6,193 nucleotides of DNA from Xanthobacteraceae bacterium (lineage in GTDB: Bacteria > Pseudomonadota > Alphaproteobacteria > Rhizobiales > Xanthobacteraceae), in assembly GCA_030036975.1 (NCBI GenBank), contig JASHSE010000653.1, positions 1 to 6,193 of the forward strand. The letters run 5' to 3'. The notes below the pieces were generated by a model. It did no database searches. It was not told where the DNA came from and worked only from the letters and a program-made list of their open reading frames with translations. Positions 4,910 to 6,193 of the stretch are shown here, piece by piece. Position 1 is the stretch's first letter; each line of letters opens with the position of its first letter. The position numbers were made by a program, and so were the translations under genes.

Positions 4910-6121
4910 ATGAGCGTTGCGGAACTGCGCACGGCCGCCGCGCCGGGTAACATTCCGAGCCCTGATGAACTCGTCGGTCGCGCCCGCGCCTTGGCGCCAA
5001 AACTTCGCGAACGCGCCGTGAGAGCCGAACGCGAGCGCAACGTCCCGCAGGAATCGATCGACGAATTCATTGCCGCCGGGCTCATTCACACGCTGCAGCC
5101 GAAACGCTGGGGCGGTTACGAGCACGATCACGAAGTGGCGTTCAACATCGCCATCGAACTCGGCAAATCGACCTGCGGCTCGTCCGCCTGGTGTCTGAAT
5201 TACCTCGCCGATCATGCCTGCATGCTGGCGCTGTTCCCGGAAGAGGCGCAGCACGACGTCTGGAGCCGCGACAAGGCGGCGTGCATCGCCACCTCGGCGG
5301 CGCCGACCGGAAAGGTCGAGGCGGCGCCCGGCGGCTATCGTCTCAACGGCCGCTGGTCGTGGTGCTCGGGGCTGCGTCACTCGCAATGGATCATGATCGG
5401 CGGACTGGTACAGCGTGCCGGCGAAGATCATCCCGACATGCGGCTCTATCTGGTGCCGGTGTCGCAGCTGAAGCAGGACGATACCTGGTACTGCGCCGGG
5501 CTGCGCGGCAGCGGCTCCAACACATCGGTGCTCGATGATGTGTTGGTGCCCGAGCACCGCAGCGTGTCGTTTTCGACCTTGCGCGAGGGCCGCTCTCCGG
5601 GATCAAAAGTCAACGCCAATCCGATCTACCGCACGCCGTTCATCGCCGTGCACAGCTACGCGCTGCTCGGCCCGGTGCTCGGGCTTGCGCGCGGCGGCTA
5701 TGCCGATTTCACTGATTGGACGCGCAAGCGCTATCTGACCTACACGCAGCTGAACATCGCCCAGCACGTGCCTGTGCAGATCCGCGTCGCGGAGATCGCG
5801 GCGCAGATCGACGCCGCCGAATTGCTGGCGCGCCGCGCCTTGGCGCGGGCGCGGGCGGACTATGCCGGCATGACACTTGAAACCCGCACGCTGCTGCGTC
5901 GCGATTTTACCTTTGCCGTGCGCACGCTGCGCGGGGCCATGGACGATCTGGTCAAAATCTCGGGCTCGAGCGGACTGATGGACGATAACTCGATCCAGCG
6001 CTGCTGGCGCGACGTGCACGCCATCTCCTCGCATGTGGTGATGAACTGGGACGTGCCGGCGGAAAATTTCGGCCGCATGGCATTCGGCCTGCCGCTCAAT
6101 CCGGCCTATCCGATGTTCTGA
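4910..6121 (+). CDS. Class D flavin-dependent monooxygenase, acyl-CoA-dehydrogenase fold (HpaH/HsaA/DszC-like, 403 aa)
   Basis: The fold is that of acyl-CoA dehydrogenases, but the motifs fit the two-component oxygenase branch. These are the helical N-domain with STCGSSAWCLNYLADHA, the central beta-domain segment YRLNGRWSWCSGLRHSQW (SG at residues 153-154), AGLRGSGSNT (about 196-205) followed by LDDVLVPEHR, and a C-terminal RDVHAISSHVVMNWD (367-381) ending GLPLNPAYPMF. The two histidines there (370, 375) are candidates for the conserved active-site base of this group. Members take reduced FMN or FAD from a separate reductase and use oxygen to hydroxylate phenols (p-hydroxyphenylacetate, secosteroid phenols) or oxidise sulfur heterocycles. 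No acyl-CoA dehydrogenase catalytic glutamate motif is evident. No reductase is encoded nearby. It is on the same strand as the MetE-like gene but probably a separate transcript, given the 409-base gap. The substrate is probably aromatic, by inference only. Confidence 0.85.
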   Translation: MSVAELRTAAAPGNIPSPDELVGRARALAPKLRERAVRAERERNVPQESIDEFIAAGLIHTLQPKRWGGYEHDHEVAFNIAIELGKSTCGSSAWCLNYLADHACMLALFPEEAQHDVWSRDKAACIATSAAPTGKVEAAPGGYRLNGRWSWCSGLRHSQWIMIGGLVQRAGEDHPDMRLYLVPVSQLKQDDTWYCAGLRGSGSNTSVLDDVLVPEHRSVSFSTLREGRSPGSKVNANPIYRTPFIAVHSYALLGPVLGLARGGYADFTDWTRKRYLTYTQLNIAQHVPVQIRVAEIAAQIDAAELLARRALARARADYAGMTLETRTLLRRDFTFAVRTLRGAMDDLVKISGSSGLMDDNSIQRCWRDVHAISSHVVMNWDVPAENFGRMAFGLPLNPAYPMF

Positions 6122-6124
6122 ACT

Positions 6125-6193
6125 GTCATTCCGGGGCGCGGGCAACGCTCGCGAGCCCGGAAACCATGACCACGGTCGGCGAATATGGTTTTC
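6125..6193. repeat. Partial dispersed palindromic (REP-like) element, cut by the window end
   Basis: Immediately after the monooxygenase stop, GTCATTCCGGGGCGCG begins a palindrome: TTCCGGG (6129-6135) pairs with CCCGGAA (6156-6162), with an inner CGCG/CGCG pairing (6137-6140, 6150-6153). The second arm overlaps a further inverted repeat AAACCAT (6161-6167) / ATGGTTT (6185-6191). The overall pattern, a CATTCCGGGGCGCG arm followed by a central ...CCAT...ATGG... hairpin, resembles intergenic palindromic repeats I recall from Bradyrhizobium and Rhodopseudomonas genomes. The right arm is missing because the window ends. It could also serve as the 3' end or stability structure of the monooxygenase mRNA. 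Confidence 0.65.

Noticed and set aside
4718..5557. Long open frame on the - strand (279 codons) over the monooxygenase start
   Set aside because: It is low-complexity Arg/Ala/Gly-rich composition, antisense to a clear gene, with no ribosome site or domain.
4910..6121. True acyl-CoA dehydrogenase of fatty-acid oxidation
   Set aside because: The RWSWCSG, LRGSGSN and C-terminal DVHAISSH...NWD...GLPLNP motifs fit the flavin monooxygenase branch, and no beta-oxidation gene is nearby.
1..6193. CRISPR array, tRNA/rRNA genes, transposase or phage genes
   Set aside because: I saw no regularly spaced repeat-spacer pattern, no RNA-gene consensus sequence, and no mobile-element protein in any frame. 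The only tandem repeat has no spacers.

Overview
The window is GC-rich. It looks like an alphaproteobacterial chromosome, most likely Hyphomicrobiales (Bradyrhizobium / Rhodopseudomonas / Xanthobacteraceae-like). The evidence is strong GC bias at third codon positions, compact genes with AGGAGG-type ribosome sites, and part of a dispersed palindromic repeat at the right edge of the kind seen between genes in that group. Genus assignment is inference.

Layout, left to right. (1) The C-terminal half of a zinc-type aryl-alcohol/NAD-dependent alcohol dehydrogenase on the + strand (1-548), cut by the window edge. (2) A convergent gap holding a strong hairpin terminator and, on the - strand, what looks like the last 27 codons of a lost aldehyde dehydrogenase. 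(3) A - strand pair: a luciferase-like (LLM) flavin-dependent oxidoreductase followed by an alpha/beta hydrolase, with two perfect hairpins between them. (4) A 316-base divergent control region. (5) A single-domain, MetE-like zinc methyltransferase-family protein on the + strand. (6) A 409-base gap with a terminator-like hairpin and a 13-bp tandem repeat. (7) A class D flavin monooxygenase of the acyl-CoA-dehydrogenase fold (HpaH/HsaA/DszC type). (8) The start of a dispersed palindromic repeat running off the right edge.

Together these genes look like part of a catabolic island for an unidentified small organic compound. Two flavin-dependent oxygenases could hydroxylate or cleave it, a hydrolase could open an ester, lactone or C-C bond, an alcohol dehydrogenase (with an aldehyde dehydrogenase in an ancestral version) could oxidise an alcohol, and a MetE-family zinc protein could move a methyl group or activate a thiol. 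No flavin reductase, transporter or regulator gene lies inside the window. Substrate and pathway order cannot be read from the sequence, and the joint role is inference from gene families and proximity.
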